Source of the DNA: Collinsella sp. TM09-10AT
Lineage (GTDB): Bacteria; Actinomycetota; Coriobacteriia; Coriobacteriales; Coriobacteriaceae
DNA length: 64,000 nucleotides
Direction: 5' to 3'
Assembly: GCF_003436275.1 (NCBI RefSeq)
Contig: NZ_QSOP01000007.1
Span: forward strand, 1 to 64,000
Part shown: piece by piece, positions 24,874 through 33,658 of the stretch
Layout: each line of letters opens with the position of its first letter
How positions within the stretch are numbered: the stretch's first letter is position 1
The notes under the pieces: generated by a model
The model's database searches: none
Told to the model about the DNA's origin: nothing
What the model saw: only the letters and a program-made list of their open reading frames with translations
Translations under genes and position numbers: made by a program

Positions 24874-25871
24874 TGCTCGTGGTAGGTGGCGCGCATTCGG
24901 GGAAGAGGACCTTCGTACGCGAAAAACTCGGGTTCGCGGCGGACGATTTCGTCGACGCGGCGCAGCTTGCGGAGGGCGGCGTGCCCGCGGCTTTTGCCGG
25001 CCGCGTCGCATACCGTGCTGAGGAACTCGTACGCGCGCTCGACGCTGACCGGGCGCTCGAGCGGCTGATCGGCTTCGACGCAGTGATTCTGCCCTTGGTC
25101 GGCTCGGGGGTCGTCCCCATGAGTGCGGAAGACGCCCAATGGCGCGAGCGCGCGGGGCGCCTGGGATGCGCGCTCGCTGCGCGCGCCGACGTCGTCGTGC
25201 GCATGACGTGCGGGATTCCCCAGGTCATCAAAGGAAACCTTGCCGATGCACCTCGAGGGACGCAGGGCGCGGGTGCGCTTTTGGAAGTCGTCTTCGTGCG
25301 CCATGGTGCCACGGCGGGCACGGAAGACCATCGCTACAGCGGGGCGGGCACCGACGAGCCCCTGTCGAGTGCGGGCGAGCGCGCTTTGCGCGACCTCGCG
25401 TGCGATCGTGACGTGTTCCGTGTTATCACGAGCGGCATGGCCCGCACCGACCAGACGGCGCGCATCCTCTTCCCGAACGCGGAGCTTATGGCGTGCCCCG
25501 GTCTGCGCGAGATGGATTTCGGCGACTTCGAGGGGCGAAGCGCCGCCGAGCTTAAAGAGGATGCGCGCTATCGCGCCTGGGTAGACTCCTGGTGCGAGAC
25601 GCGCTGCCCGCATGGCGAGGGCAAGAGCGATTTCACCCGCCGCGTCATCGCGGCGTTTCGGGAGGCGTGCAAATCGGAGCGCTCCCAGGGGAGTGGGCGC
25701 GCCGTCTTCGTCGTTCACGCGGGTACCGTGAAAGCGCTGCTCTCCGAGCTAGCTGTCCCGAAAATGGGATACTTCGACGTGCATACCGAGCCGGGCGGCG
25801 CATGGGCCGCCACTTGGGATGGGCGCTGCCTTCGCGACGTTCGCCCCGCTTGGGGGGGCGATGCCCGGTGA
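24870..25871 (+). CDS. CobU-like domain fused to alpha-ribazole phosphatase (CobC-type histidine phosphatase)
   Basis: A 333-residue two-domain protein. Residues 1-130 resemble CobU: MMLVVGGAHSGKRTFV (P-loop), LPLVGSGVVPMSAEDAQWRERAGRL and the terminal TCGIPQVIKG. It lacks the RI..HR histidine motif seen in the separate cobU gene at 23561. Residues 140-330 are a phosphoglycerate-mutase-like phosphatase: VVFVRHGATAGTEDHRY with the RHG nucleophile, GLREMDFGDFEGRS, and the second His in VFVVHAGTVKAL. The phosphatase would remove phosphate from alpha-ribazole phosphate or adenosylcobalamin phosphate. ATGA overlap with cobS, and its stop overlaps cbiB. The CobU-CobC fusion is not something I recognise from textbook operons. 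Confidence 0.85.
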   Translation: MMLVVGGAHSGKRTFVREKLGFAADDFVDAAQLAEGGVPAAFAGRVAYRAEELVRALDADRALERLIGFDAVILPLVGSGVVPMSAEDAQWRERAGRLGCALAARADVVVRMTCGIPQVIKGNLADAPRGTQGAGALLEVVFVRHGATAGTEDHRYSGAGTDEPLSSAGERALRDLACDRDVFRVITSGMARTDQTARILFPNAELMACPGLREMDFGDFEGRSAAELKEDARYRAWVDSWCETRCPHGEGKSDFTRRVIAAFREACKSERSQGSGRAVFVVHAGTVKALLSELAVPKMGYFDVHTEPGGAWAATWDGRCLRDVRPAWGGDAR

Positions 25872-26845
25872 TGACGATTCTTGCCGTCGCCGCCGGGTTC
25901 GCGGCCGACCTTGCCTTCGGCGACCCGCGCTGGCTTCCCCATCCCGTCGTCGCCATGGGGCGCGCGATCACGTGGGCCGAAGGCCGCCTGCGGGGCGCAT
26001 TCCCGCAAACGTCCGCGGGCACGCGCGCCGCAGGGCTTGTGCTCGCCGTGGCGCTTCCGCTTGCGTGTGGGCTTTTGACCTGGGGAATCCTGCATCTTTG
26101 CGGCATGGTTCACTCCGGCTTGCGCTTCGTGGCCGAGGCATGGGCGAGCTATCAGATTCTCGCGGCATGCGAGCTGCGCCGCCAGAGCCTGGCCGTTGCC
26201 CGCGCGTTCTCGAAGGGCGGCCTTGTCGCGGCGCGCGAAGCCGTCGGGCTCATCGTGGGACGTGACGCGTCTGTTCTCGACGAGCAGGGCGTCGCGCGCG
26301 CCGCCGTGGAAACGGTGGCGGAGAACGCGAGCGACGGTGTCATTGCGCCGCTTTTCTACCTTATGATCGGGGGTGCGCCCTTGGGCATGGCGTACAAGGC
26401 GGTGAACACGCTCGACAGCATGGTGGGCTACAAAAACGAGCGCTACATCGACTTCGGCTGCGCCTCGGCGCGCCTCGACGATGCGGTGAATTGGATCCCC
26501 TCGCGCTTATCGGCCCTGCTCATGATCGCCGTGTGCCCGATCGTCGGGCTCGACGCGCGCGGGGCGGCGCGCATCTGGCGCCGCGACAGGCGTCGCCATG
26601 CGAGCCCGAACGCGGCGCAGACCGAGTCAGCGTGCGCGGGCGCGCTCGGGCTGCGCCTGGCAGGACCCGCGGTGTATTTCGGCAAGCTTGTTGAGAAACC
26701 GACGATAGGCGACGCGTCCCGCGAAATCGAGTGGGGCGACATCGCCCGGGCGACAAGGCTCATGCTCGCCGCGTCCGTATGCGCGCTCGTCGTCTTCGGC
26801 GCCGCGCGCGCGGCGGTCGTGCTCGCCGTGGGGGCGATGGCATGA
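25871..26845 (+). CDS. cbiB: Adenosylcobinamide-phosphate synthase
   Basis: An integral membrane enzyme that attaches aminopropanol (phosphate) to adenosylcobyric acid. It has 324 residues with four to five hydrophobic helices. Family motifs: FGDPRWLPHPVVAMGRAI at the start, SLAVARAFSKGG, VGRDASVLDEQGVARAAVETVAENASDGVIAPLF (the family's most conserved block, seen around residues 130-165), AYKAVNTLDSMVGYKNERY and DAVNWIPSRL. ATG 25871 shares one base with the previous stop; a GTG three bases upstream is also possible. ATGA overlap with cobD. Confidence 0.95.
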   Translation: MTILAVAAGFAADLAFGDPRWLPHPVVAMGRAITWAEGRLRGAFPQTSAGTRAAGLVLAVALPLACGLLTWGILHLCGMVHSGLRFVAEAWASYQILAACELRRQSLAVARAFSKGGLVAAREAVGLIVGRDASVLDEQGVARAAVETVAENASDGVIAPLFYLMIGGAPLGMAYKAVNTLDSMVGYKNERYIDFGCASARLDDAVNWIPSRLSALLMIAVCPIVGLDARGAARIWRRDRRRHASPNAAQTESACAGALGLRLAGPAVYFGKLVEKPTIGDASREIEWGDIARATRLMLAASVCALVVFGAARAAVVLAVGAMA

Positions 26846-28065
26846 GGAAAGACCACGCCGCGCCCCGGGCTGCCGGGGGAATCCTGCGCGCCCGCACGCA
26901 TGGGGGCAGCGCGCAATCGCTCGGCATCGCTTGCGAAGGGGGTGCCTCCGACCTCATTGACTTCTCGGTGAACGTGAATCCGGCAGGCCCCTCGCCGCGC
27001 GCCGTCGCCGCAGCTTGCAAGGCGCTTTCTCGAATCGACGCCTACCCCGATAGGGAAAGCCTCGCCCTCGTTCGCGCCCTAGCGCGCGACCAGGGCATTC
27101 CCGAAGATACTATCGTCTGCGGCGCGGGCGCGTCCGACATCATCTGGCGGCTCGCCGCGGCGGTGCGCCCGAAACGCATCGTCGTGTGCGCGCCGACGTT
27201 CTCTGAATATGCGGAGGCGGCATCGTACTACGGCGCATGCGTGCAGGAGTTCCCGCTCTCCGAAGCGGACGACTTCGACGTGCCCGCCTCCTTCGCCCGC
27301 GCGATCGAGGGGCCGGGAGACGTGGCGTACCTCTGCAATCCGAACAACCCGACGGGGCGCCTCGTCGACCCCCGTGTGATCGATGCCGCGGCTTGCCGCT
27401 GCGAGCAGGTGGGCGCGCTGCTCGTCGTGGACGAGTGCTTCCTCGGATTTGCGCCCGACGCCCGCGAAAGGAGCGTGGCCGCACGCGCCGCGTGTTCGCG
27501 CCATGTGGCCGTGCTCTCCGCGTTCACCAAGCTCTACGGAATGGCGGGGTTGCGGTTGGGATATCTGATCAGCGGAAACGCCCAACTCATCGAGGGGATT
27601 CGCCGGGCGGGGCAGGCGTGGCCCGTCTCTTCGGTCGCCGAGGCCGCGGGTATCGCCGCCCTGGAAGACGTCGAATACGTCTCGCGCACGCGCGATGTAT
27701 TGGAGGGCGAGCGAGCGTGGCTTTCCCACGAGCTCTCCTCGCTCGGGCTTTCCGTCGTGCCGTCGGATGCGAACTTCCTTTTAGTCCGCACGCCGGCGAA
27801 AGACATCCCCGAGCGCCTGTATGATCAGGGGGTTTTGGTCCGCACGTGCGACTCGTTTTCGGCACTGTCCCGTTTCTGGTGCCGCGTCGCGGTGCGCACG
27901 CGCAAGGAGAACGCCCGGCTTGCGATGGCGTTCGGCCGTGCGCTTCGGGCGGAAGACGCATCGGGCGAAGGCGAACCCGACGAACGGGGCGGCGCTTCTT
28001 TCAGCGGCGCTATGGCGGGCGCGGATGGCCGAGGCTTGGCGAAGGAGGTCGATACCCGTGGGTAG
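26842..28065 (+). CDS. cobD: L-threonine-O-3-phosphate decarboxylase
   Basis: A PLP enzyme giving aminopropanol phosphate for CbiB. It has 407 residues, with an aminotransferase fold I like histidinol-phosphate aminotransferase: IDFSVNVNPAGPSP, CGAGASDIIWRLA, YLCNPNNPTGRLV, LLVVDECFLGF and the PLP-lysine motif SAFTKLYGMAGLRLGY near residue 235. About 45 polar residues at the C-terminus (EDASGEGEPDERGG) are an extension without homology that I can see. The start is ATG 26842 in an ATGA overlap with cbiB. Position between cbiB and cobQ supports CobD rather than a histidine-pathway enzyme. Confidence 0.92.
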   Translation: MRKDHAAPRAAGGILRARTHGGSAQSLGIACEGGASDLIDFSVNVNPAGPSPRAVAAACKALSRIDAYPDRESLALVRALARDQGIPEDTIVCGAGASDIIWRLAAAVRPKRIVVCAPTFSEYAEAASYYGACVQEFPLSEADDFDVPASFARAIEGPGDVAYLCNPNNPTGRLVDPRVIDAAACRCEQVGALLVVDECFLGFAPDARERSVAARAACSRHVAVLSAFTKLYGMAGLRLGYLISGNAQLIEGIRRAGQAWPVSSVAEAAGIAALEDVEYVSRTRDVLEGERAWLSHELSSLGLSVVPSDANFLLVRTPAKDIPERLYDQGVLVRTCDSFSALSRFWCRVAVRTRKENARLAMAFGRALRAEDASGEGEPDERGGASFSGAMAGADGRGLAKEVDTRG

Positions 28066-29557
28066 GGCCAAGCCCATCATGATCCAGGGCACCATGTCGA
28101 ACGCGGGGAAGAGCCTGCTCGCGGCGGGGCTGTGCCGCGTGCTTTCGCAGGACGGCCTGCGCGTGACTCCCTTCAAGAGCCAGAACATGGCACTCAACAG
28201 CGGCGTCACGGCCGACGGGCTCGAGATGGGGCGCGCCCAGATCATGCAGGCCGAGGCGTGCGGCATCGCGCCCGACGTGCGCATGAACCCCATCCTGCTC
28301 AAGCCCGAAAGCGGCCACCGAAGCCAGCTCATCGTGGCCGGCAAGGCGCAGGGAGCCTTCGCTGCGAGGGACTACTTCGCGCGAAAGAAGGCGCTCGTGC
28401 CGCAGATTTTGGAGGCGTTCGATTCGCTCGCGGAGGATAACGACGTCATCGTCATCGAGGGCGCCGGCAGCCCCGCCGAAATCAACCTTGCCGAAAACGA
28501 CATCGTCAACATGGGGCTCGCGCGCGCCGTGTCCTCCCCCGTGCTGCTTGCGGGCGACATCGACCCGGGCGGGGTATTTGCCCAGCTCTACGGCACGGTC
28601 GCGCTCCTTGCGCCCGAGGACCGCGCGCTTTTGCGGGGGCTTGTGGTGAACAAGTTCCGCGGCGATGTGGAAATCCTGCGCCCGGGTTTGGCCCCGCTCG
28701 AGAAGATGTGCGGGGTTCCCGTCGTGGGGGTCGTGCCGTATCTTACGCTTGACCTGGACGACGAGGACTCGCTCGCGCCGCGCCTATCTGCCCGCGAGGC
28801 GCGCGGCGTCATCGACGTCGCCGTCGTGCGTCTTCCGCATCTGTCGAACTTCACCGACTTCGACCCGCTTTCGCGCGTGCCCGGCGTGGGCGTGCGCTAC
28901 GTTTCCTCGACGAGCGATCTGGGCCGACCCGACCTGGTGGTTCTTCCCGGCTCGAAGACCACGCTCGACGACGCGCGCTGGCTTGCGGCTAGCGGCATCG
29001 GAGCCTGTGTACGCGCGCTTTCGGGCGCGGGCACACCGGTGCTCGGCATATGCGGAGGCTACCAGCTTTTGGGAGACGAGCTTTCCGACCCGCACGGCAG
29101 GGAAGGCGCTGGCACCGCGCGCGGGCTCGGGCTCATCCCTGCAAGTACGGTGTTCAAGGAGGAAAAGCGCCTCGCCCAGTCGGAGCTGCGCATCACGGGC
29201 GCCCAAGGCGCGTTCTCGGTGTGGAACGGCATGACGGCGCGCGGGTACGAGATTCACGACGGCGAAACGACCGTCTCCTGCGCCCCTGCGGGCACGATTG
29301 GCGGCAAACCAGAAGGCGCGGCCTGCGGAAACGTGTTCGGAACCTATCTCCACGGCCTGTTCGACGAACCGGGGTTGGCGCTCGCCCTCGCGCGCTCGCT
29401 CGCGCGCATGCGCGGCCTGCCCGAGAGCGTCGTGGGTGCTGCGGGCGCAGCGTCCGCAGCCGATCACCGTGCGCGCGAGTTCGACCGCCTGGCCGACGTC
29501 GTGCGCGGGGCGCTTGACATGGAGTATGTCTACCGCATTATCGAGGAGGGCGTATGA
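28058..29557 (+). CDS. cobQ: Cobyric acid synthase
   Basis: Amidates side chains b, d, e and g using glutamine. It has 499 residues, normal for CobQ/CbiP. The N-terminal P-loop region is MIQGTMSNAGKSLLAAGLC with PFKSQNMALNSGVT and GRAQIMQAEA; the C-terminal amidotransferase has LVVLPGSKTTLDDARW, the nucleophile in VLGICGGYQLLG and the late GTYLHGLFDEP. I chose GTG 28058, ten bases after GAAGGAGGT, which gives the family N-terminus; it overlaps cobD by 8 bases. ATGA overlap with the next gene. Confidence 0.95.
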   Translation: MGRAKPIMIQGTMSNAGKSLLAAGLCRVLSQDGLRVTPFKSQNMALNSGVTADGLEMGRAQIMQAEACGIAPDVRMNPILLKPESGHRSQLIVAGKAQGAFAARDYFARKKALVPQILEAFDSLAEDNDVIVIEGAGSPAEINLAENDIVNMGLARAVSSPVLLAGDIDPGGVFAQLYGTVALLAPEDRALLRGLVVNKFRGDVEILRPGLAPLEKMCGVPVVGVVPYLTLDLDDEDSLAPRLSAREARGVIDVAVVRLPHLSNFTDFDPLSRVPGVGVRYVSSTSDLGRPDLVVLPGSKTTLDDARWLAASGIGACVRALSGAGTPVLGICGGYQLLGDELSDPHGREGAGTARGLGLIPASTVFKEEKRLAQSELRITGAQGAFSVWNGMTARGYEIHDGETTVSCAPAGTIGGKPEGAACGNVFGTYLHGLFDEPGLALALARSLARMRGLPESVVGAAGAASAADHRAREFDRLADVVRGALDMEYVYRIIEEGV

Positions 29558-30069
29558 TCCACGTGTATCATGGCGACGGCAAAGGCAAGACCACGGCGGC
29601 GATGGGCCTCGCCCTTCGCATGCTCGCCGCAGGCCGCCGCGTCGTCGTCGTCCAGTTCCTGAAAGACGGCGAAAGCGGGGAGGTGCGCCTGCTCGCCGAG
29701 CATTTTGGCGTGCCCGTGTTCGCGGGGAAGGCGTCGGACAAGTTTACCTGGTCGATGACGTCGGAAGAACTTGCCGCGACGTGCGAGCTGCACGATGGGA
29801 ACCTCGCTTCCGCGCTCGCCGAGCTCGAGGGCGCGCAAGAGGGACTGCTCGTGCTCGACGAGGCGCTCGACGCGCTTTCGAAGGGGCTTGTCGACGAGGC
29901 ACTCGTGGACCGCGCACTCGATATGTCCGCGCTCGGCGTCGAAGTAGTGCTCACCGGGCGCGCGCCTTCCCGCAAGATCGTGGAGAAGGCCGACTACATA
30001 ACCGAGATGCGGTGCAAGAAACACCCCTACGAGCAGGGGATATGTGCAAGGGAAGGAGTGGAGTACTAG
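29554..30069 (+). CDS. cobA: Cob(I)yrinic acid a,c-diamide adenosyltransferase, CobA/BtuR type
   Basis: Transfers the adenosyl group of ATP to the cobalt(I) corrinoid. It has 171 residues. It begins directly with IHVYHGDGKGKTTAAMGLAL, the CobA/CobO P-loop, then VVVVQFLKDGESGEV, LLVLDEALDAL (Walker B) and VVLTGRAPSRKIVEKADYITEM. The N-terminal roughly 20-residue arm of E. coli BtuR is missing, as in many Clostridia and Actinobacteria. ATGA overlap with cobQ; cbiC starts right after the stop. Confidence 0.95.
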   Translation: MIHVYHGDGKGKTTAAMGLALRMLAAGRRVVVVQFLKDGESGEVRLLAEHFGVPVFAGKASDKFTWSMTSEELAATCELHDGNLASALAELEGAQEGLLVLDEALDALSKGLVDEALVDRALDMSALGVEVVLTGRAPSRKIVEKADYITEMRCKKHPYEQGICAREGVEY

Positions 30070-30711
30070 ATGGATTCCAAGGAGATGGCGCCCGGCGACA
30101 TCGAGCGGCGCAGCTTCGAGATCATCACCGAAGAGCTCGGCGGCCGCACGTTCCCGCCGCTCGAAGAGCCCGTCGTGAAGCGCGTCATCCACACCACTGC
30201 CGACTTCTCGTACGCCGATTCCCTCGTGTTCACCCATGACGCCGCGCACTGTGCGCTCGACGCACTGCGCGCAGGGGCCACGGTGCTCACCGACACGAAC
30301 ATGGCGCTCGCAGGCATAAGCAAGCCCGCGCTCGCGAAGCTCGGCTGCAAGGCCGTGTGCTTCATGGCCGACCCCGATGTCGCCGCGGCTGCGCGCGCCG
30401 CGGGCACGACTCGCGCCGTTGCGAGCATGGACAAAGCTTGCGGCATCGAGGGTCCGCTCATCGTGGCCGTCGGCAACGCTCCCACAGCACTTCTGCGCCT
30501 CGCCGAGCTCATGGACGCGGGGAAGATCGCGCCCGCGCTCGTCGTTGGGGTGCCGGTCGGGTTTGTGAACGTGGTCGAGGCGAAAGAGGAGCTACTCGCA
30601 CGACGCGTGCCGGCCATCGTCGCGAGGGGTCGCAAGGGCGGCTCGACCGTGGCGGCTGCCATTATGAACGCGCTGCTCTACCAGATCACGCGCACAGGCG
30701 GCCCGAAGTGA
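30070..30711 (+). CDS. cbiC: Cobalt-precorrin-8 methylmutase
   Basis: Moves the C11 methyl to C12 to give cobyrinic acid. It has 213 residues. The active histidine is in VKRVIHTTADFSYADSL near residue 43. GATVLTDTNMALAGI, VGNAPTALLRL and VGVPVGFVNVVEAKEEL are the family blocks. The ATG 30070 abuts the previous stop without a gap, with GGAAGGAG upstream. It overlaps cbiJ in GTGA. Confidence 0.95.
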   Translation: MDSKEMAPGDIERRSFEIITEELGGRTFPPLEEPVVKRVIHTTADFSYADSLVFTHDAAHCALDALRAGATVLTDTNMALAGISKPALAKLGCKAVCFMADPDVAAAARAAGTTRAVASMDKACGIEGPLIVAVGNAPTALLRLAELMDAGKIAPALVVGVPVGFVNVVEAKEELLARRVPAIVARGRKGGSTVAAAIMNALLYQITRTGGPK

Positions 30712-31481
30712 CGGCTCCCGCATCCGCGCCGGCGCTGCGCATCTTCGCCGGCACCACCGAGGGCCGCCTTCTGTGCGAATGGGCGAGCGGGGCGGGCATC
30801 CCCGCCCGTGCCTACGCGGCAACAGAGTACGGAGGCGAACTTTTGGGCGAGCTTCCGGGCATCGAGGTGCATGCGGGCAGGCTCGACGAGGCCGACATGG
30901 AGCGCGAGCTTTCCGGCGCGCGCATCGTCGTCGACGCCACGCACCCCTTCGCTACGCTCGCAAGCGGCAACATCCGGGCCGCTTCGCTCGCCGTGGGTGC
31001 ACGATGCCTGCGCCTTGCGCGCCCGGTCGAGGCGCTGCCCAAAGGCGTCGTGTCGGTCGCGTCGATCGCCTGCGCGGCGCGCTTTCTCTCCGAGAACCCG
31101 GGTCGCGCTCTTCTCACGACGGGGAGCAAGGAGCTTGCTCCCTACACGCGCGTCGCCGATTTCGCGGAGCGCTTCTTCGTGCGCGTGCTCCCGCTGCCCG
31201 GTGCTATAACGAAGTGCATCGACGCGGGGTTTTCGCCGTCGCACGTCATCGGCATGCAGGGGCCCTTCACCCGCGAGCTCAACGAGGCGATGCTTCGGCA
31301 GGTGGGCGCCCAGTGGCTTGTGACCAAGGACTCGGGAACCGTAGGCGGCACGGCCGAGAAGCTCGCCGCAGCGCGCGCCGTGGGAGCGCGCTGTATCGTG
31401 GTCACCCGTCCCGCCGAGGGAGGCGGGGCCCTTTCGCTTCGGGAAGTGGAAGATGCGCTCTTTCGGGAGTTCGCGCGCTAG
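30708..31481 (+). CDS. cbiJ: Cobalt-precorrin-6A reductase
   Basis: NAD(P)H-dependent reduction of the precorrin-6 ring. It has 257 residues. Family marks: RIFAGTTEGRLLCEWA at the N-terminus, VVDATHPFATLASGNIRAA near residue 80, ALLTTGSKELAPY, VLPLPGAITKCIDAG, VIGMQGPFTRELNEAML and VTKDSGTVGGTAEKL. The start is GTG 30708, overlapping the cbiC stop. It is the last gene of the operon, directly followed by an IS21 remnant; no terminator is obvious after it, which fits a junction formed by recombination. Confidence 0.94.
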   Translation: MTAPASAPALRIFAGTTEGRLLCEWASGAGIPARAYAATEYGGELLGELPGIEVHAGRLDEADMERELSGARIVVDATHPFATLASGNIRAASLAVGARCLRLARPVEALPKGVVSVASIACAARFLSENPGRALLTTGSKELAPYTRVADFAERFFVRVLPLPGAITKCIDAGFSPSHVIGMQGPFTRELNEAMLRQVGAQWLVTKDSGTVGGTAEKLAAARAVGARCIVVTRPAEGGGALSLREVEDALFREFAR

Positions 31482-31490
31482 GCGCTCGCC

Positions 31491-31592
31491 GCGCCTGCGA
31501 GGAGGATCGCCTCGAGCAAGCTCGACCCGTACAAGCCCGTCATCCACCAATAGCTCGAGGACGCCCGGAACTGGCGCAAACAGCCCTTCAAT
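31491..31592 (+). pseudogene. IS21-family transposase (IstA) remnant
   Basis: In one frame the DNA reads SSKLDPYKPVIHQ, a TAG stop where IstA proteins have Trp, then LEDARNWRKQ. This matches the conserved LDPYKP-I--WLE-D--N--KQ segment just after the IstA N-terminal helix-turn-helix. Only about 35 residues survive and both ends are lost. It lies 10 bases after the end of cbiJ and marks the right boundary of the cobalamin island. Confidence 0.8.
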
Positions 31593-31673
31593 AAGTTGCG
31601 GTGAAATAGTGTCTGTTTTTGCTGCTAGATAGCATACTCAGTCCCTAAATCACCGTAACTTGTCGGTGGTGGC

Positions 31674-32888
31674 TTACTGGTAGCGTAGGCACTCCACCGG
31701 GTCGAGCTTTGCCGCGCGTCGAGCGGGGTAGAAGCCAAAGATTACGCCGATGCCGACGGAGACGGCGAAGGCCAGCAGCACCGTGGCGATTGAAAAACTC
31801 GGTGTGATTTGCCCGCTGGCACCGAGCTCGCCAAGAATCCCGGGTCCGGAGGCAAACATCGCGAGGCCCCAGGCCAGCAGATAGCCTATCAGGACACCCA
31901 GCAGGCCACCGGTGACGCACAGCGCCGAGGACTCGGCCAAAAACTGCGCGGTGATATCGCGACGACTGGCGCCCAGAGCGCGACGGATGCCGATCTCGCG
32001 GATGCGCTCAGTCACGTTGGTGAGCATCATGTTCATAATGCCGATACCGCCGACAAGCAGCGAGATACTGGCGACAGCACCCATGATGAGCGAGAAGGCG
32101 CCCATAAAGGAATTGAGGGAGTCGATAGCGCTTTTCATGGAGGTCGCCGATACACTGTCGTACTCATCATCCTCCGCGATACCCTTCATCGCGCGCACCT
32201 TGGACTCGATGGTCTTGCAGAGCTCATCCATGTCCGTGCCCTCGGCGGCAAGTGCCGTCACGCTGGGGAATGAAGGATTCTCGTCGCCAAATAGGCCGGA
32301 GATGGTTTCGCGTGGCATATACAAAGTGAGCGAGCCCATGGAGTCGCTGCCGCCATCAATCACGCCTACAATCTGCACCTCGCCGTTGGACACTTTGATG
32401 GTTTTTCCCAGCGCATCCTGTTCGTTGCCGTAAAGCTGATCGGCGCCGCCGCGGCTGATGAGCGCCACGCGCGAGCCTGCCTTTGACTCGACATCGGTGT
32501 AGGTGCGCCCCGCAACGAGCTTACTGGCACCCACGGCGTCGAGCATGTCGCTATCGACACCCTGTGCCATGACGGTATAGCTTTTATCGCCGGTCTTGTA
32601 CTCGGTATACGCGCTTTTGACAATTCCGATCTGTTCTATCTGCGGCACCAGTTTTTTAAGCTTCTGGACGTCAGAATCAGAGAGTTCTTGGGACGAATAG
32701 ATCTGAACCATGCGAGCTGCGTTGAGGCCCAGGCTGTTGACCAAGCTGTTTTGGATGCCGCCGATGAGCGAAGTCATGGCAATGACCGAGGCGATGCCAA
32801 TGACGATGCCAAGGATGGTGAGCAGGCTGCGCCCCTTGTTGGCCTCGAGCGAGTGAAGGGCTTCCTGGATAAGATCGCGGGCGCTCAT
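31674..32888 (-). CDS. MacB-type ABC transporter permease
   Basis: The membrane subunit of a MacAB-like exporter, 404 residues: one N-terminal helix (LLTILGIVIGIASVIAMTSL), an extracellular MacB_PCD domain of about 220 residues, then three C-terminal FtsX-type helices with GGIGIMNMMLTNVTERIREI and RRALGASRRDI, the classic coupling segment. It ends in RRAAKLDPVECLRYQ, typical for the family. Its start overlaps the ATPase stop in ATGA. Substrates of such exporters are usually antimicrobials, peptides or lipids; the specific one is unknown. Confidence 0.92.
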   Translation of the reverse strand: MSARDLIQEALHSLEANKGRSLLTILGIVIGIASVIAMTSLIGGIQNSLVNSLGLNAARMVQIYSSQELSDSDVQKLKKLVPQIEQIGIVKSAYTEYKTGDKSYTVMAQGVDSDMLDAVGASKLVAGRTYTDVESKAGSRVALISRGGADQLYGNEQDALGKTIKVSNGEVQIVGVIDGGSDSMGSLTLYMPRETISGLFGDENPSFPSVTALAAEGTDMDELCKTIESKVRAMKGIAEDDEYDSVSATSMKSAIDSLNSFMGAFSLIMGAVASISLLVGGIGIMNMMLTNVTERIREIGIRRALGASRRDITAQFLAESSALCVTGGLLGVLIGYLLAWGLAMFASGPGILGELGASGQITPSFSIATVLLAFAVSVGIGVIFGFYPARRAAKLDPVECLRYQ

Positions 32889-33658
32889 GCCATCACTCCT
32901 TTCGGCGGGTTGGCGGAGGCGGAAATCATGGGCAGGCTATCTACGGCGCTGCGTAGGGTCCGCGGTGCATGCGGAATATACGCGCCGTCGTGAATGCGAC
33001 CGTCGCGGATGGTCACGGCACGGTCGGCCTCGGCGGCGATGCCGGGGTCGTGTGTGATAAGCACGATGGTCTTGCCGCGTTTCTGGAGCTTGTGGAAGGT
33101 TTCCATGACGAGCGCCCCGGTTGTCGAGTCTAGATTTCCCGTTGGCTCGTCGGCCAAAATGATGGGCGGGTCGTTGACGAGGGCGCGCGCGATGGCGACG
33201 CGCTGCATCTGTCCGCCCGAGAGTTCCGATATTCGGTGGTCCCAATGGTCGACCGGCAGTGTGACGGCTTGCAGCGCGTGCACGGCGCGCATCTCGCGCT
33301 GGCTACGCGGCACATTGGTGTAGGACAGCGGCAGCATGACGTTTTCGATCACCGTCAGACGCGGCAGCAAGTTAAAACTCTGAAAGACAAAGCCGATGCT
33401 CAGCGCGCGCACCTCGGTGAGCTCATCATCGTCGAGCTCGGCGACGTTGAGCCCTTGCAGGAAATAATCACCCGCCGTCGGCTTGTCCAGGCAGCCCAGG
33501 ATGTTCATGAGTGTCGACTTGCCCGAGCCCGAGGGGCCGGTGATGGCGACGAACTCACCGGGGTTCACCGCCAGGCTCACGTTGTGCAGGATGTGGGCGC
33601 AACCGGCCTCGCTTTCAAAGATGCGGTGCACGTTGCGGATGTCGATGACGGGACGCAT
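32885..33658 (-). CDS. MacB/LolD-type ABC transporter ATPase
   Basis: A 257-residue ABC ATPase: Walker A GPSGSGKST, Q-loop FVFQSFNLLP, signature LSGGQMQRVAIARAL, Walker B ILADEPTGNLDS and the H-switch LITHD. This sequence order is the MacB/LolD class. About 35 residues after the ABC core are unrelated and proline-rich. TAATG overlap with the adaptor gene upstream and ATGA overlap with the permease downstream make a three-gene operon. Confidence 0.93.
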   Translation of the reverse strand: MRPVIDIRNVHRIFESEAGCAHILHNVSLAVNPGEFVAITGPSGSGKSTLMNILGCLDKPTAGDYFLQGLNVAELDDDELTEVRALSIGFVFQSFNLLPRLTVIENVMLPLSYTNVPRSQREMRAVHALQAVTLPVDHWDHRISELSGGQMQRVAIARALVNDPPIILADEPTGNLDSTTGALVMETFHKLQKRGKTIVLITHDPGIAAEADRAVTIRDGRIHDGAYIPHAPRTLRSAVDSLPMISASANPPKGVMA

